Part shown: in pieces, positions 44,662 to 55,000 of the stretch
Layout: the number at the start of each line of letters is the position of its first letter
Position numbering within the stretch: position 1 is the first letter of the stretch
Source: Candidatus Lindowbacteria bacterium RIFCSPLOWO2_12_FULL_62_27
GTDB taxonomy: Bacteria; Lindowbacteria; 2-12-FULL-62-27
Assembly (NCBI GenBank): GCA_001784175.1
Contig: MFPR01000020.1
Location: 1-64,000 of the forward strand
Direction of reading: 5' to 3'
DNA: 64,000 nt
Translations under genes and position numbers: made by a program
Notes under the pieces: model-generated
What the model saw: the letters and a program-made list of their open reading frames with translations, nothing else
Databases searched by the model: none
What the model was told of the DNA's origin: nothing

Positions 44662-46157
44662 CGAAGCGCGACCCCGCCCAACCCGCCTTCGCCGAAATAG
44701 GCGTCCTGTGTCCAGCGGGCGAACAGCGCGTTCTGGTTGAACCGGACGCCGGCCTCCGCGGTCACTTCGGCCCTTCGGCCGGCGTCCGTGGCATTTCGCA
44801 CGGTGGTTTTCAGGTAGGGCGCCAGCGTCCAGGTTCCCCACGGCCGGCCGGCCGCGTCGATGCGGATGCCGGCGCGCCCGTCCACGTCCCGGGATTTTTT
44901 AAAGGAGTTTTCGGCGTACCGCCCGATCGAAAAGTGTGCGGCGACGCGCCCGCGCGTTTCGTTTTCCCTGCCGGGATCCCAGCCTTGAGTTTTGAAGGCG
45001 AGCCGCACCAGGTTGTAGTTTTTTTCGGGAAGCGCCCGGTCGAGTCCATGGGTGGATCGATGATCCAGATACAGTCCCATGATCCACTCCGGCAGGTGTC
45101 GGCCGACGAAGGGCGCGTCCGGATCGATCCGGGTTTCCGCGCCGCCCTGCAGGTTGTACTCGATCTTGTTGATCCGTCCCCACGTCGCGCGCTGGAGCGT
45201 GTCCAGAACGATCACCCAGTCCTTGCCGCGCCCGTTCAGCCGCACGAGGTCGAAGTCCGCGGCCAGCTCGGATGCGATGTCCTCGCCGCGCGCGCCCATC
45301 ACCACCTCGCCGGCGGTGTTGCCGAGGAAGGATTTGAACAGCTCTCCCGCGTGTCCGCCTTCCAGATCGACTTCAATCCGGACGCCGTCGTCGCCGTGGC
45401 CGAACGGATTTTTCGAATCGTAGAATTTCGCGGCGACGGAGATGGAATTGTCGGCTTCCGGGTAAAACAGGAACCGCACGCCCGCCTCCACGTCCGCCAT
45501 GAGACCTCCCGGCGCGTCGATCGCGTCGGCGTCCGCCTCGATGAACACCTGGCCTTTCGGCAATGCCATCCTCCCCTGCCGGCCCGTGAGTTCCTCGAAA
45601 TCGTACCGCAGGGACGCGATATATCGCCCCTCGCCGCTGAATCCGTTCTCGTTGACGATCGCCCCCGCTGCGATCCGGCCGTGGAGCCGCCGGGCGGCGC
45701 CGAACCGGAGCGTTTTGAATTCGGGGTCGGCGAAGGCGGCGCCGAAGAAATTGGCGTTTCGCCGGCCCACGCGGTCGGTGTTCATGCGGCGGAAATGTTC
45801 TCCAAACAACTCGACGGTGTAGTCCCTGCGGCGATGGCGGTATCCGGCGGCGGCGGCGATCCGGGCAAAATCAGGATCGTATTCGGTGTTGCGGAGAAGC
45901 GTGGTGGTAAAGCCGACGTCAAAGAAGAGTTCCTCAGGGTTCGATTCCGATCCTCGGCGCGCTCCGATGACGCCGCGGACCCGGACCGTCCCCTGCGCGT
46001 CGTGCTGCCGTTCGCCCTTGAGCATCGCCACACCACTGCGGGCCTGAATGTCCGACATCGTCAGATGCCAGCTTCGGAACAGGGTTTGGGCGCCGGCCGG
46101 CGAGGCGGCCGGAAAAACAAACGCCGCGAGCACAAGTGCGGCCAGGGCTCTGGTCAA
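44655..46157 (-). CDS. outer-membrane beta-barrel protein
   Basis: 500 residues with a signal peptide (MTRALAALVLAAFVFPAASPAGA, cleaved before QTLFRS). The mature chain is rich in alternating aromatic beta strands (FTTTLLRNTEYDPDFA, YTVELFGEHFRRMN, NSISVAAKFYDSKN, VRFNQNALFARWTQDAYFG) and ends in RF, the C-terminal Phe used for BAM insertion. No family recognised; a 16-20 strand porin or uptake channel fits. The TTG start overlaps the stop of the inactive M16 gene (TTGA). It belongs to the run of envelope genes reading toward lexA. Confidence 0.8.
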   Translation of the reverse strand: MTRALAALVLAAFVFPAASPAGAQTLFRSWHLTMSDIQARSGVAMLKGERQHDAQGTVRVRGVIGARRGSESNPEELFFDVGFTTTLLRNTEYDPDFARIAAAAGYRHRRRDYTVELFGEHFRRMNTDRVGRRNANFFGAAFADPEFKTLRFGAARRLHGRIAAGAIVNENGFSGEGRYIASLRYDFEELTGRQGRMALPKGQVFIEADADAIDAPGGLMADVEAGVRFLFYPEADNSISVAAKFYDSKNPFGHGDDGVRIEVDLEGGHAGELFKSFLGNTAGEVVMGARGEDIASELAADFDLVRLNGRGKDWVIVLDTLQRATWGRINKIEYNLQGGAETRIDPDAPFVGRHLPEWIMGLYLDHRSTHGLDRALPEKNYNLVRLAFKTQGWDPGRENETRGRVAAHFSIGRYAENSFKKSRDVDGRAGIRIDAAGRPWGTWTLAPYLKTTVRNATDAGRRAEVTAEAGVRFNQNALFARWTQDAYFGEGGLGGVALRF

Positions 46158-47494
46158 GGCTTCTGTCTCAAATACTCACCCGCCTCCCGGATCGCGGGTT
46201 TGGGTCCGACCAGACAATACGTCAGTCCGTCGGCGGTGAGAAATTCCCGGGCGGCGGCGTGTGCCGATGCGCGGGTGACGGCATCGATTTTCCCCGGATA
46301 CTTGTCCATTTCCTCGAGGCCGAGTCCATAAAACAGAAAGACAAGCATTTTGGCCGCCCGCTGGCCGGGGGTCTCCGTTTGAAGGAAAAAATATCCTTTG
46401 TAAAATTCCTTTGCCTCGGCGACTTCGGTGTCGGTCGGTCCCTCATTCGCATATGCCTTCATCACCTCCATCGTCAATTTGAGGCTGGGAATGAGTTCTT
46501 CGTTGCGGGTCGAGAATTTGATATCGAAGAGATCGGGCGTGGCGGAGGAGGCGATCGCGCTGCGGATGCCGTAGGTCTTCCCCTCCTTCGCGCGGACGGC
46601 CGCCATGAGGCGGGAGACAAAACCGCCGGCGCCCAGAACGTAATTGGCGACCATGGTTGAATAATACTGTGCCGACAGCCGTCCCAGCCCGGGTTTTCCG
46701 ATCAAGACCGTCGTCTGGCTCAGGCCCTCCTTCTCCACTTCGATGACCTGTCCGGGCGCCCGATTCTTCGGGATATCGGCCGGCAGGGTCGGGGGCGTTC
46801 CGGGCGGGATATCCCGAAATGCGTGTTCCAACTGTTCGGCCGCGGCCGGCGCGTCGATGTCGCCGATGCAGAGCGCGATCGCGCCGGCGCCCTGGACACA
46901 CTGCTGATGGAATTTCCGGATGTCCTCGACCTGAATCGCCTGCACGCTCTTTTCCGTCTTGACCCGCCCTTGCGGCAGGTCAAGTCCGAACACGGCCGGC
47001 GGAAGGCTGATGGCCGCGAGATACGAGGGACTCGAACGCTGGGCCTTGATGCCGGCGACCGCCTGGTCTTTGAGAAGGTCGAATTCTTTTTTGTGGAGGA
47101 GGGGCGCCCGAACGACGTCCCGAAGGATGGAGATCGCCGTATCGAAATGGGCGGACAGGGCATTGCATCCGAGAATGGTGTATTCGGCGTAACTTTCCCC
47201 GACGAGTTCCATCCCGTGTTCATCCACGAGTTCCGCCAGCGCGTCGGCGTCGCGGTCTCCCGCGCCCTTCAGGGCGAGTTCGGCGGCCAGGTCGGAGACC
47301 CCGGCCAGCCCGGCCGGATCGTCGTTCTCCCCGCGCGGCAGCAGCACCCGCAGAATCACGGCCGGCTGGGCGTGGTCTTCGACCGCGAGGATTCGCATGC
47401 CGTTTGGCATCGTTTTTTGCGTCATGCTCGCGCTCACCGGCATCACGATCACGCAGCCAAGGATGAATACGGCTGTGAGGAACGCGCGGGCCAT
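46154..47494 (-). CDS. M16-family peptidase-like protein lacking the zinc motif
   Basis: 446 residues with a signal peptide (FLTAVFILGCVIVMPVSA). It has the two M16 half-domains (ILRVLLPRGENDDPAGLAGVSD, KTEKSVQAIQVEDIRKFH, GIRSAIASSATPDLFDIKFS). At the position of the zinc-binding HxxEH the sequence is SDLAAELALKG, so it cannot bind zinc there. Such non-catalytic chains pair with an active M16 partner, here encoded 8 bases upstream. R/Y pair motif of the C-terminal half (VSRLMAAVRAKEGKTYG) is present as in the substrate-gripping domain. Periplasmic processing of peptides is the likely role. Confidence 0.9.
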   Translation of the reverse strand: MARAFLTAVFILGCVIVMPVSASMTQKTMPNGMRILAVEDHAQPAVILRVLLPRGENDDPAGLAGVSDLAAELALKGAGDRDADALAELVDEHGMELVGESYAEYTILGCNALSAHFDTAISILRDVVRAPLLHKKEFDLLKDQAVAGIKAQRSSPSYLAAISLPPAVFGLDLPQGRVKTEKSVQAIQVEDIRKFHQQCVQGAGAIALCIGDIDAPAAAEQLEHAFRDIPPGTPPTLPADIPKNRAPGQVIEVEKEGLSQTTVLIGKPGLGRLSAQYYSTMVANYVLGAGGFVSRLMAAVRAKEGKTYGIRSAIASSATPDLFDIKFSTRNEELIPSLKLTMEVMKAYANEGPTDTEVAEAKEFYKGYFFLQTETPGQRAAKMLVFLFYGLGLEEMDKYPGKIDAVTRASAHAAAREFLTADGLTYCLVGPKPAIREAGEYLRQKP

Positions 47495-47501
47495 CGCACG
47501 G

Positions 47502-48950
47502 TTACGATTTGAACCATCCGGCGAGCCGGTCCCATGCTTCCACGAACCAGTCGGCGATGGATTTGAAGAAGCCGAGGACATAATACAGCCAGTTGGTTTT
47601 CTCCGGCTCCGCAATCAGGACGATTTCGCGGTCGGGGGACAGATACCGGGCCGCCGCGGCCTGGACGTCTTTTGGTTTCAGCGCGCGGTAACGGTCCAGC
47701 ACGGTTTCCCACCGCCGAAAGTCCCCCTCCAGAAGTTCTGTTTCGCCGTATCCGTGCGCCAGGTGGTCAGCGGAATAGGCTTCGAAGACCATGTCCGCCA
47801 GCGTCTGGTTGACCGCCTTCTGAAGTTCGCGCTCCGTCACGCCGTCCCGGATGACGCGGGCGATCTCGTCGCGAAGTTTCGACTCGACCTGCGAGGTGCG
47901 GCGGTTGGGCAGGAAAGCGGCGCCGACGCCATAGAGTCCGGGATCGCGCTGCAAAAGCGTGTACCCCATCGCGTGCACGGCCAGCTTGCTTTCGCGCACC
48001 AGTTTCCGGTACAGCCGGGAACTCTCGCCCCCGGACAGGATCGCCGTGAGGACCTCGAGCGCGGGGATGTCCTCATGGGCCGCGGGCGGGATATGGTAGG
48101 CGAGGGTGACGACGGGCAGTTCAAGATCAAGTTTCAGCGCGATCCGCCGGTCGGCCGGTTTTTGGAGTTTGGACATTTCGATCGGCGCCGGATTGGCGCC
48201 CCGGCCGGCCGGGCGGAGCGGCCCAAAATGGGTTTCGGCGAGGCGCCGGACATCGGCGACGGACACGTCTCCGGCCACGATCAGGACGGCGTTGTCGGGC
48301 GCGTAGTGCCTCCTGTAAAAATCGAGGCAGTCCTGCACCGTGATCTTGTCGAGGTCCTCCATGTCGCCCAGCGGCGTCCAGGCGTAGGGGTGGCCGGGAA
48401 AGAGGCGTTTGCGGAATTCCAGATAGGCCTTGCTGAACGGATTGTTGAGCGACTGGCGGAACTCCTCCTTGACCACCTCCCGTTCCGTGTTCAGCACCTG
48501 CGAGTCCAGGACCAGCGTCTGCATCCGGTCCGCCTCCAGGCGAAACGCAAGTTCCAAATGCGGCGCGGGCAGGGTCTGGTGGTAGACGGTCATGTCCTCG
48601 GCCGTGAAGGCGTTGTCGTACCCGCCGATTTTCTGAATCAGCCGGCTGTGTTCTTCCGGACCGTACTTTTCGCTCCCGCGGAACATCATGTGCTCGAAGA
48701 GATGCGCGATGCCGCGGATCCCGACGCGCTCGTTCCAGCTCCCGACCCGGTACCACACCTGCATCGTGGCGACGGGCGCGCCGGTCTTGGGCCGGACGAT
48801 GACTTTGAGGCCGTTCTTGAGCGTGAAAGATTCCGCGCGCGCGGCCGGGGCGGATGGCGCCGGCGCTGCGGCTGTGACGGGCGACGGTCCAAGGCGGGTT
48901 AGACAGATCAACAGCATTCCTCCTTTGGTCAGCGTGCGAAAATCGAGCAT
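47502..48950 (-). CDS. M16-family zinc metallopeptidase (active subunit)
   Basis: 482 residues. After an N-terminal signal-like segment (GGMLLICLTRLG) the peptidase domain holds the inverted zinc motif HLFEH in GIAHLFEHMMFRGSEKYG and the downstream Glu segment LNTEREVVKEEFRQSLNNP. The C-terminal half has AILSGGESSRLYRKLVRE. A short amphipathic tail (YYVLGFFKSIADWFVEAWDRL) may hold it to the membrane. Together with the inactive partner gene next to it, it should form a periplasmic or membrane-tethered oligopeptidase. The ATG at 48950 is 63 bases from the divergent giant gene; the longer upstream frame is antisense to that gene and is not coding. Confidence 0.93.
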   Translation of the reverse strand: MLDFRTLTKGGMLLICLTRLGPSPVTAAAPAPSAPAARAESFTLKNGLKVIVRPKTGAPVATMQVWYRVGSWNERVGIRGIAHLFEHMMFRGSEKYGPEEHSRLIQKIGGYDNAFTAEDMTVYHQTLPAPHLELAFRLEADRMQTLVLDSQVLNTEREVVKEEFRQSLNNPFSKAYLEFRKRLFPGHPYAWTPLGDMEDLDKITVQDCLDFYRRHYAPDNAVLIVAGDVSVADVRRLAETHFGPLRPAGRGANPAPIEMSKLQKPADRRIALKLDLELPVVTLAYHIPPAAHEDIPALEVLTAILSGGESSRLYRKLVRESKLAVHAMGYTLLQRDPGLYGVGAAFLPNRRTSQVESKLRDEIARVIRDGVTERELQKAVNQTLADMVFEAYSADHLAHGYGETELLEGDFRRWETVLDRYRALKPKDVQAAAARYLSPDREIVLIAEPEKTNWLYYVLGFFKSIADWFVEAWDRLAGWFKS

Positions 48951-48975
48951 GCGGCGCAGACTACGCAAAGGGTTT

Positions 48976-49004
48976 CTGACTGTCAAGGAGCGCTGTGCTA
49001 TAAT
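48976..49004 (+). promoter_or_regulatory. promoter-like sequence directly before the giant surface-protein gene
   Basis: TATAAT at 48999-49004 with CTGACT at 48976-48981, spacing 17. The -10 box ends 9 bases before the ATG, so a transcript from it would be leaderless or nearly so. Confidence 0.5.
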
Positions 49005-49013
49005 GAAAGGGTC

Positions 49014-52000
49014 ATGAACCGGTGGACGGTATGGACAGGGGCGGTTCTGGCCGGCGCCGGTCTCTCCATGGGGTGGGGCGGCCGGCCGGAACCCGCATAC
49101 AGCCAATCCTCGTACTACACGAATTTTTCGTCGACGTACCCGAGCTCGTCGCTGGCGAACAGCAGTCAGTGCAATGTCTGTCATGTCAACGCGGGCGGCG
49201 GCGGCCCTCGAAACTCGTACGGCAGCCAGTGGGAGGCGAGCGACCGCACATTCACCAGCATCAACAGCTCGGACGCGGACGGAGACGCATTCAGCAACCT
49301 GACCGAGATCAACGCCGGGACGTTTCCTGGAAACTCGTCGAGCAAGCCGAACACGACGCCGGTCGCGAACGCCGGGTCGGATCAGTACAAGAAGCCGGGA
49401 CAGGTCGTGACGCTGGACGGCACCGGCTCGTCCGACGCCGACGCCAATCCGCTGACATACAGTTGGAGCCAGACGGGCGGCACGACCGTGTCGCTGTCGA
49501 GCACGACGGCCGGCCAACCGACATTCACGCCGTCGGTGGCGGACACCTACACGTTCTCGCTGACGGTGAACGACGGCACGGTCAACAGCTCCGCCGATGC
49601 GGTCGTCATCACCGTCACGTACGTGGGCCCCCAATGGTACGTGAACGACACCTACGTGTCGTCGACCGACTCCTTCACGTATGTGGGCGGCAGCGACACG
49701 TCGTACGGTCTCGGCTCGCCCGAAAACCCGCTGCGGTCGGCCGCGAAGGCTCTGATCTTCGCCAAGTCGGGCGACACGATTTACATCGACGCCGGGCTGT
49801 ATGCCGACACCTATGTGCTCGTTTCGTCCACGGAAACCGCCGCGTTCAAGATCGACACCGACAACCTCACGATCATCGGGAAGGACTCCAACGCGACGGT
49901 GATCGATCCGCCAGGGGACAATTCGACGCCGGGTCTTTACGGCATCTATGCCGACACGCAGGCGAATCTCACCGTCAAAAATATCGGCGTCACCGGCGCC
50001 TATTATGGAATCTATTTTCAAAATGTCGACGGGTCGGCCTTGACGGCCGACAGCGCCGGCGCCAACGGATACGCCGGCATTCATCTCGCGGGCGGTTCGG
50101 ACACCAACACGATATCCGCGTGCAGAGCGGATTTGAATCAACATGGAATTGTCCTCTCGGCGAGTTCGAATATTGGCGTGATCCAGAATACGCTGTCCAA
50201 CATCGGATACCAGATTTACGTGTCAGGAGGCTCCACTTCCGACACGATCAACAAGAACAATATTTATGTCTCGTCGGCCAACCCGGACAGCGGCGTTTTC
50301 AACAGCTCCGGCGCCGCCTTTGATTTTTCGCGCAACTGGTGGGATACGACGGATGAGGCGAGGATCGACCGGATGATGTACGACACCGCGTCGGCGAAGT
50401 CGATTATTTTCCGGCCGTATCGACTGGGCGTCGTCGACCCAAGCGCCGGCGGCGACACGACGGCGCCCCTGCGGCCGGCATCGATCGGGATCGACACCGG
50501 CACGGCTGGGCAGATCAAACTGACGTGGACGATCCCGACCGTGAACGAGGAGACGAATGGCGGGTCGGTGGGCTACGCGGGCGCGCGGATCTACCGGCTG
50601 GCAAACACGCCGGACACGAACCACTGGGCCAATCCGCTCAATCTGGTCCGGATCGCGTCGTCCACGGAAACGTCCTGGGCGGACACGACGGTGACCGGGG
50701 GGAACGTTTATTATTACCGGCTGACGTCGATCGACGCCGCGGCGTTCGTCAATCAGTCGTTTTTTTCAGATACGGTCGCCGGCCTGGTGGATACGACGGC
50801 AGGGCAGGTGAGCCTTTCGGCGCCGGCGTCCGGCCACGAAACGACGCAGACCTCGATCGTGGTCCAATTCTCCGCGCTGGTCGACAGCGCCGGCATCGAC
50901 AGTTATGTGGTCGAAGTCTCGAAGACGGTGGCGTTCGGGTCTCTGTTTTTTTCCGACACGATCGACGGCGCGATCACGGCGGACACGATCACGGGGTTGT
51001 ACAACGACACGCACTACTGGCGCGTCCGGGCCATCGATCTGGCCGGCAATGCCGGCGCCTATTCGGACACGCGTGGTTTCGTGGTGGACACGGCGTCGGC
51101 GCAGGTGTCGGCGTCCGCGCCGGCGGACGCGCATGAGACGACGAACACGTCGGTGGGGGTGAGCTGGTCGGCGGTTGGCGACAGCGTGGGGATCGATTCA
51201 TACGCGCTCGAGGCCGCCAAGACAAGCGCCTTCGCGTCTCTCGTGTTCGCGGACACGATCGACGGCGCGATCACGATGGATACGGTCACGGGGTTGTACA
51301 ACGACACGTACGTCTGGCACGTCCGCGCGGTGGACGATCTTGGAAACGTCGGGGCCAATTCGTCGGCGCGCGGGTTTGTGGTGGACACGGCGGCGGCGCA
51401 GGTGTCGGCGTCCGCGCCGGCGGACGGCCATGAGACGACGAACGCGCCATTGGCGGTGATCTGGTCGGCGGCCGGCGACAGCGTCGGCGTCGATTCGTAC
51501 GCGATCGAGGCCGCCAAAACAAGCGCTTTTGTGTCCCTCGTGTTCGCCGACACGATCGACGGCGCGATCACAGCGGATACGATCACGGGAGTGTACAACG
51601 ACACCTATTATTGGCGCGTGCGCGCGATCGACGATCTCGGAAATGTCGGTACAAATTCGACGACGCGCGGTTTTGTGACGGACACGCGGGTCGATACCGT
51701 CCAACTCGCGACGCCCGCCGACGGTTCGGTGACGGCGGACACGACGCCCACGTTTTCTTGGACGCAGATCGCCGACAGCGTGGGGATCGATTCGTACGCC
51801 ATCGAAGCCTCCGCGTCCCCCGCGTTCGCGACGGTCGCGTATGCCGACACGGTGGACGGGTCGCAGTCGAGCGTGACGGTCGGCGCGACGGCGTGGATCA
51901 AGAGCGACACGTACTACTGGCGCGTCCGGGCCATCGACGATCTGGCGAACGTCGGACCGCACGAGGACAGCAATGTCCTGCGGATTGACACGCTCGTGAT

Positions 52001-55000
52001 CACCGTGTCGCTCGCGGCGCCGCCGGACGGCCACGAGACAAACGCGGCGGCGTTCTGGTTCCGGTGGGATGGCGTGAACGCGGAGACGTATGCGTGGCAG
52101 TTGTCCAAGTCGGCGGGGTTCACAGCGATTTCGGACAGTGTGACAGACACGACGACCTCCACCCTTTACCGCGCGTTCACGCAGCAGGACTCATTCTTCT
52201 GGCGGGTGATCGGGAGGAATTCGAAAGGCGAGATGGATACGACCCCAGCGCGCGGATTTGTCATGGACACCCTCGCCGCACAGGTCGCGCTGTCAGCCCC
52301 GGCGGATGGATACGAAACCTCCGCCTCAGCGCCGGCCGTTTTCTGGTCGGCCGTGACCGACAGCGTGGGGATCGACAGCTATGTGGTGGAGGCCTCCAAA
52401 AGCGCTGCGTTCACGACGACGGTGTTTGTGGATACGACGGACGGGACGAATACGACCGATACGATCACGGGACTGTACAACGACACGTATTTTTGGCGCG
52501 TCCGTGCGGTCGACGAACTCGGAAACGCAGGCGCCAGTTCTTCGGCCCGCGGGTTTTTACTGGACACCGGTGTTGCGCAGGTATCGGCGTCGGCGCCTGC
52601 GGACGCGCACGAGACGACGAACACGTCGGTGGCGGTGAGCTGGTCGGCGGTCGGCGACAGCGTTGGCATCGATTCGTACGTGGTCGAGGCCGCCAAAACA
52701 GGCGGCTTCGCGGTCCTCGTGTTCACCGACACGACCGACGGCGCGGTCGCGTCCGACACAATCACCGGCCTGTACAACGACACTCATTTTTGGCGCGTGC
52801 GCGCGATCGACGATCTGGGCAACGCCGGCGCCAACTCCACGGCGCGTGGATTTCTGGTGGACACGGCCGTCGGTCAGGTCGGCGCGCTGGCCCCGGCGGA
52901 TGGACACGAGACGACGAACACGTCCGTGCTGGTTTCCGTGTCGTCCCTCAGCGACAGCGTGGGCATCGATTCATACGTGTTTGAAGTGTCGAAAGTATCC
53001 GCATTCACGGCGATTCTGTGGACCGACACTATCGACGGAGCGTTGACCGGCGATACGCTCACGGGGCTATATAACGACACATACTTCTGGCGCGCCCGCG
53101 CGATCGACGATCTGGGCAACGTCGGCGCAAACTCCACGGCGCGTGGATTTGTCGTCGACACGGCGGTCGCTGCGGTCGTGCTCTCGTCTCCCTCCAGCGG
53201 CGTCCGAACAGCGGACACGACGCCGGCGCTCTCCTGGTCGGCGGTCTCGGACAGCACCGGCATAGATTCGTATGCAGTCGAAGTTTCGGGAAGCCCGCTG
53301 TTCGCGTCGATCTCGTACGCGGCCACCGTCGACGGATCGCAGACGAGCGCAACGACGGACGCGCTGGCCGATTCGATCTATTACTGGCGCGTCCGCGCGA
53401 TCGACGATCTTGGCAACGCGGGCGCGCATTCTGATTCCCTGTCGTTCGTGATCGATTCCGGAGTGAAAGTGACGCTCGCGAATCCCGCGGCCGGCCATGA
53501 GACCACGGCGGTGTCCGTCCGGTTCGAGTGGTCGTCCCCGGACGCGGAGACCTACACGCTGCACCTGTCCCGCTCGAGCGCGTTTTCCTCCATCAGCGAC
53601 AGCGTCACGGACACGTCGGCCACGGCGGTCGTGCGGACGCTCGCCGCAAACGACAGCTATTATTGGCGGGTGGTTGGCCGGGACCGGACGGGCAACACTG
53701 ATACGGCGTCCGCCGGATTCGTGATCGACACGACGGCGGGTCAGGTATCGCTGGTGTCTCCGGCGGACGGCCACGAGACGTCGAATACAGCTATAAGCTT
53801 TAAACTTGAAGCTTTAAGCGACAGCGTGGGGATAGATTCATACGTGATTGAGTTATCGAAGTCCTCGGCGTTCGACACGATCGTATTTGCGGACACGATG
53901 GACGGCGCGCAGACGGAAGACACGATCACCGGCCTGTACAACGATACGTACTATTGGCGCGCCCGCGCCATCGACGATCTCGGCAACCTCGGCGCCAATT
54001 CCACAAGCCGGAAATTCCGCGTTGACACCAGCGCCCCCGCCGCCGGGCCCGTGTCGAAAATGGCGCTGTCCAACAACCACCAGATCGGAGACCGGAGTAC
54101 CGCGCTGTCCAAATGCTTCTCCGTGACGCTGACGGATGACACGGGAAACGCCGTCAAGGGCGAAACGGTTACCTTTTCCGTTCTTTATCCTTCCGCCGGC
54201 GGCGCGGCTCTGGCGCGCGGGACGGTTGTCTCCGACGACAGCGGTCAGGCCTGCGACACGCTGACGCTGGGAACGGTCCGGGGCCCGTACCACGTGAAGG
54301 CCGCGTCGGCGAGCAATTCGAAGCTGGCGGCGGTATTCGTCTCCTACGTCGACGGCCTGGATATTTCGCCGTCGACGTTCAAGATGATCGCGCCGGACAA
54401 AAGCCTCTCCGCGAGCGGCGTTGCCGCTCTCATTCAAGACGATCTGCCGAAATCAACGGTGGTTGAATGGAACCAGGACGCCGGCGCGAGCGCCGGCCTG
54501 AACGACTACGTGACACCGTCTTCCGTCGTTCGCGGGCGCAGCTACTGGATATACGACGCGTCCGGCGGCGCGCTGGGATTTCAGGGCACGGCCGGATTCG
54601 ACACCGTGTCGGTTTTCTTGAAAGCCGGCTGGCACCAGATCGGGTCAGGCCAGTATTTTTACGTGAGCTGGGATTCGGATGTCCGCTTCGACAGCGGCGG
54701 GACAAAGTACACGCCGGCGCAGGCCGACTCGGCCGGCCTGATTCAGAACGCGGTCTACTGGTACACGGGCGGCGGATATGCGTGGGGTCCGGACCGCGCC
54801 ACGCCGGCGATCTCGGCCGTTCAACTCAAACCCGCGATTGGCTTTTTCATTTACGCGAAACAGTCCTGCACGATGACGGTATATCCGAACCCGGCCGTTC
54901 CGGCCGAGACATCGACGCAGATCATGTCGCAGGCGCCTGTGTACCCGCCGGGCATCTGGGCGGTTCGGCTGTCTGCCTCGGCCGGGCCGTACAGCGACGC

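Noticed and set aside
48951-50144. N-terminal extension of the M16 peptidase frame
   Set aside because: It is antisense to the start of the giant gene, is Arg/Val-rich and has no homology; the ATG at 48950 gives a normal M16 protein.
50798-54030. CRISPR or satellite array
   Set aside because: Units are about 294 bases, all in one reading frame and encode beta-sandwich repeats; no short direct repeats with unique spacers were seen anywhere in the window.
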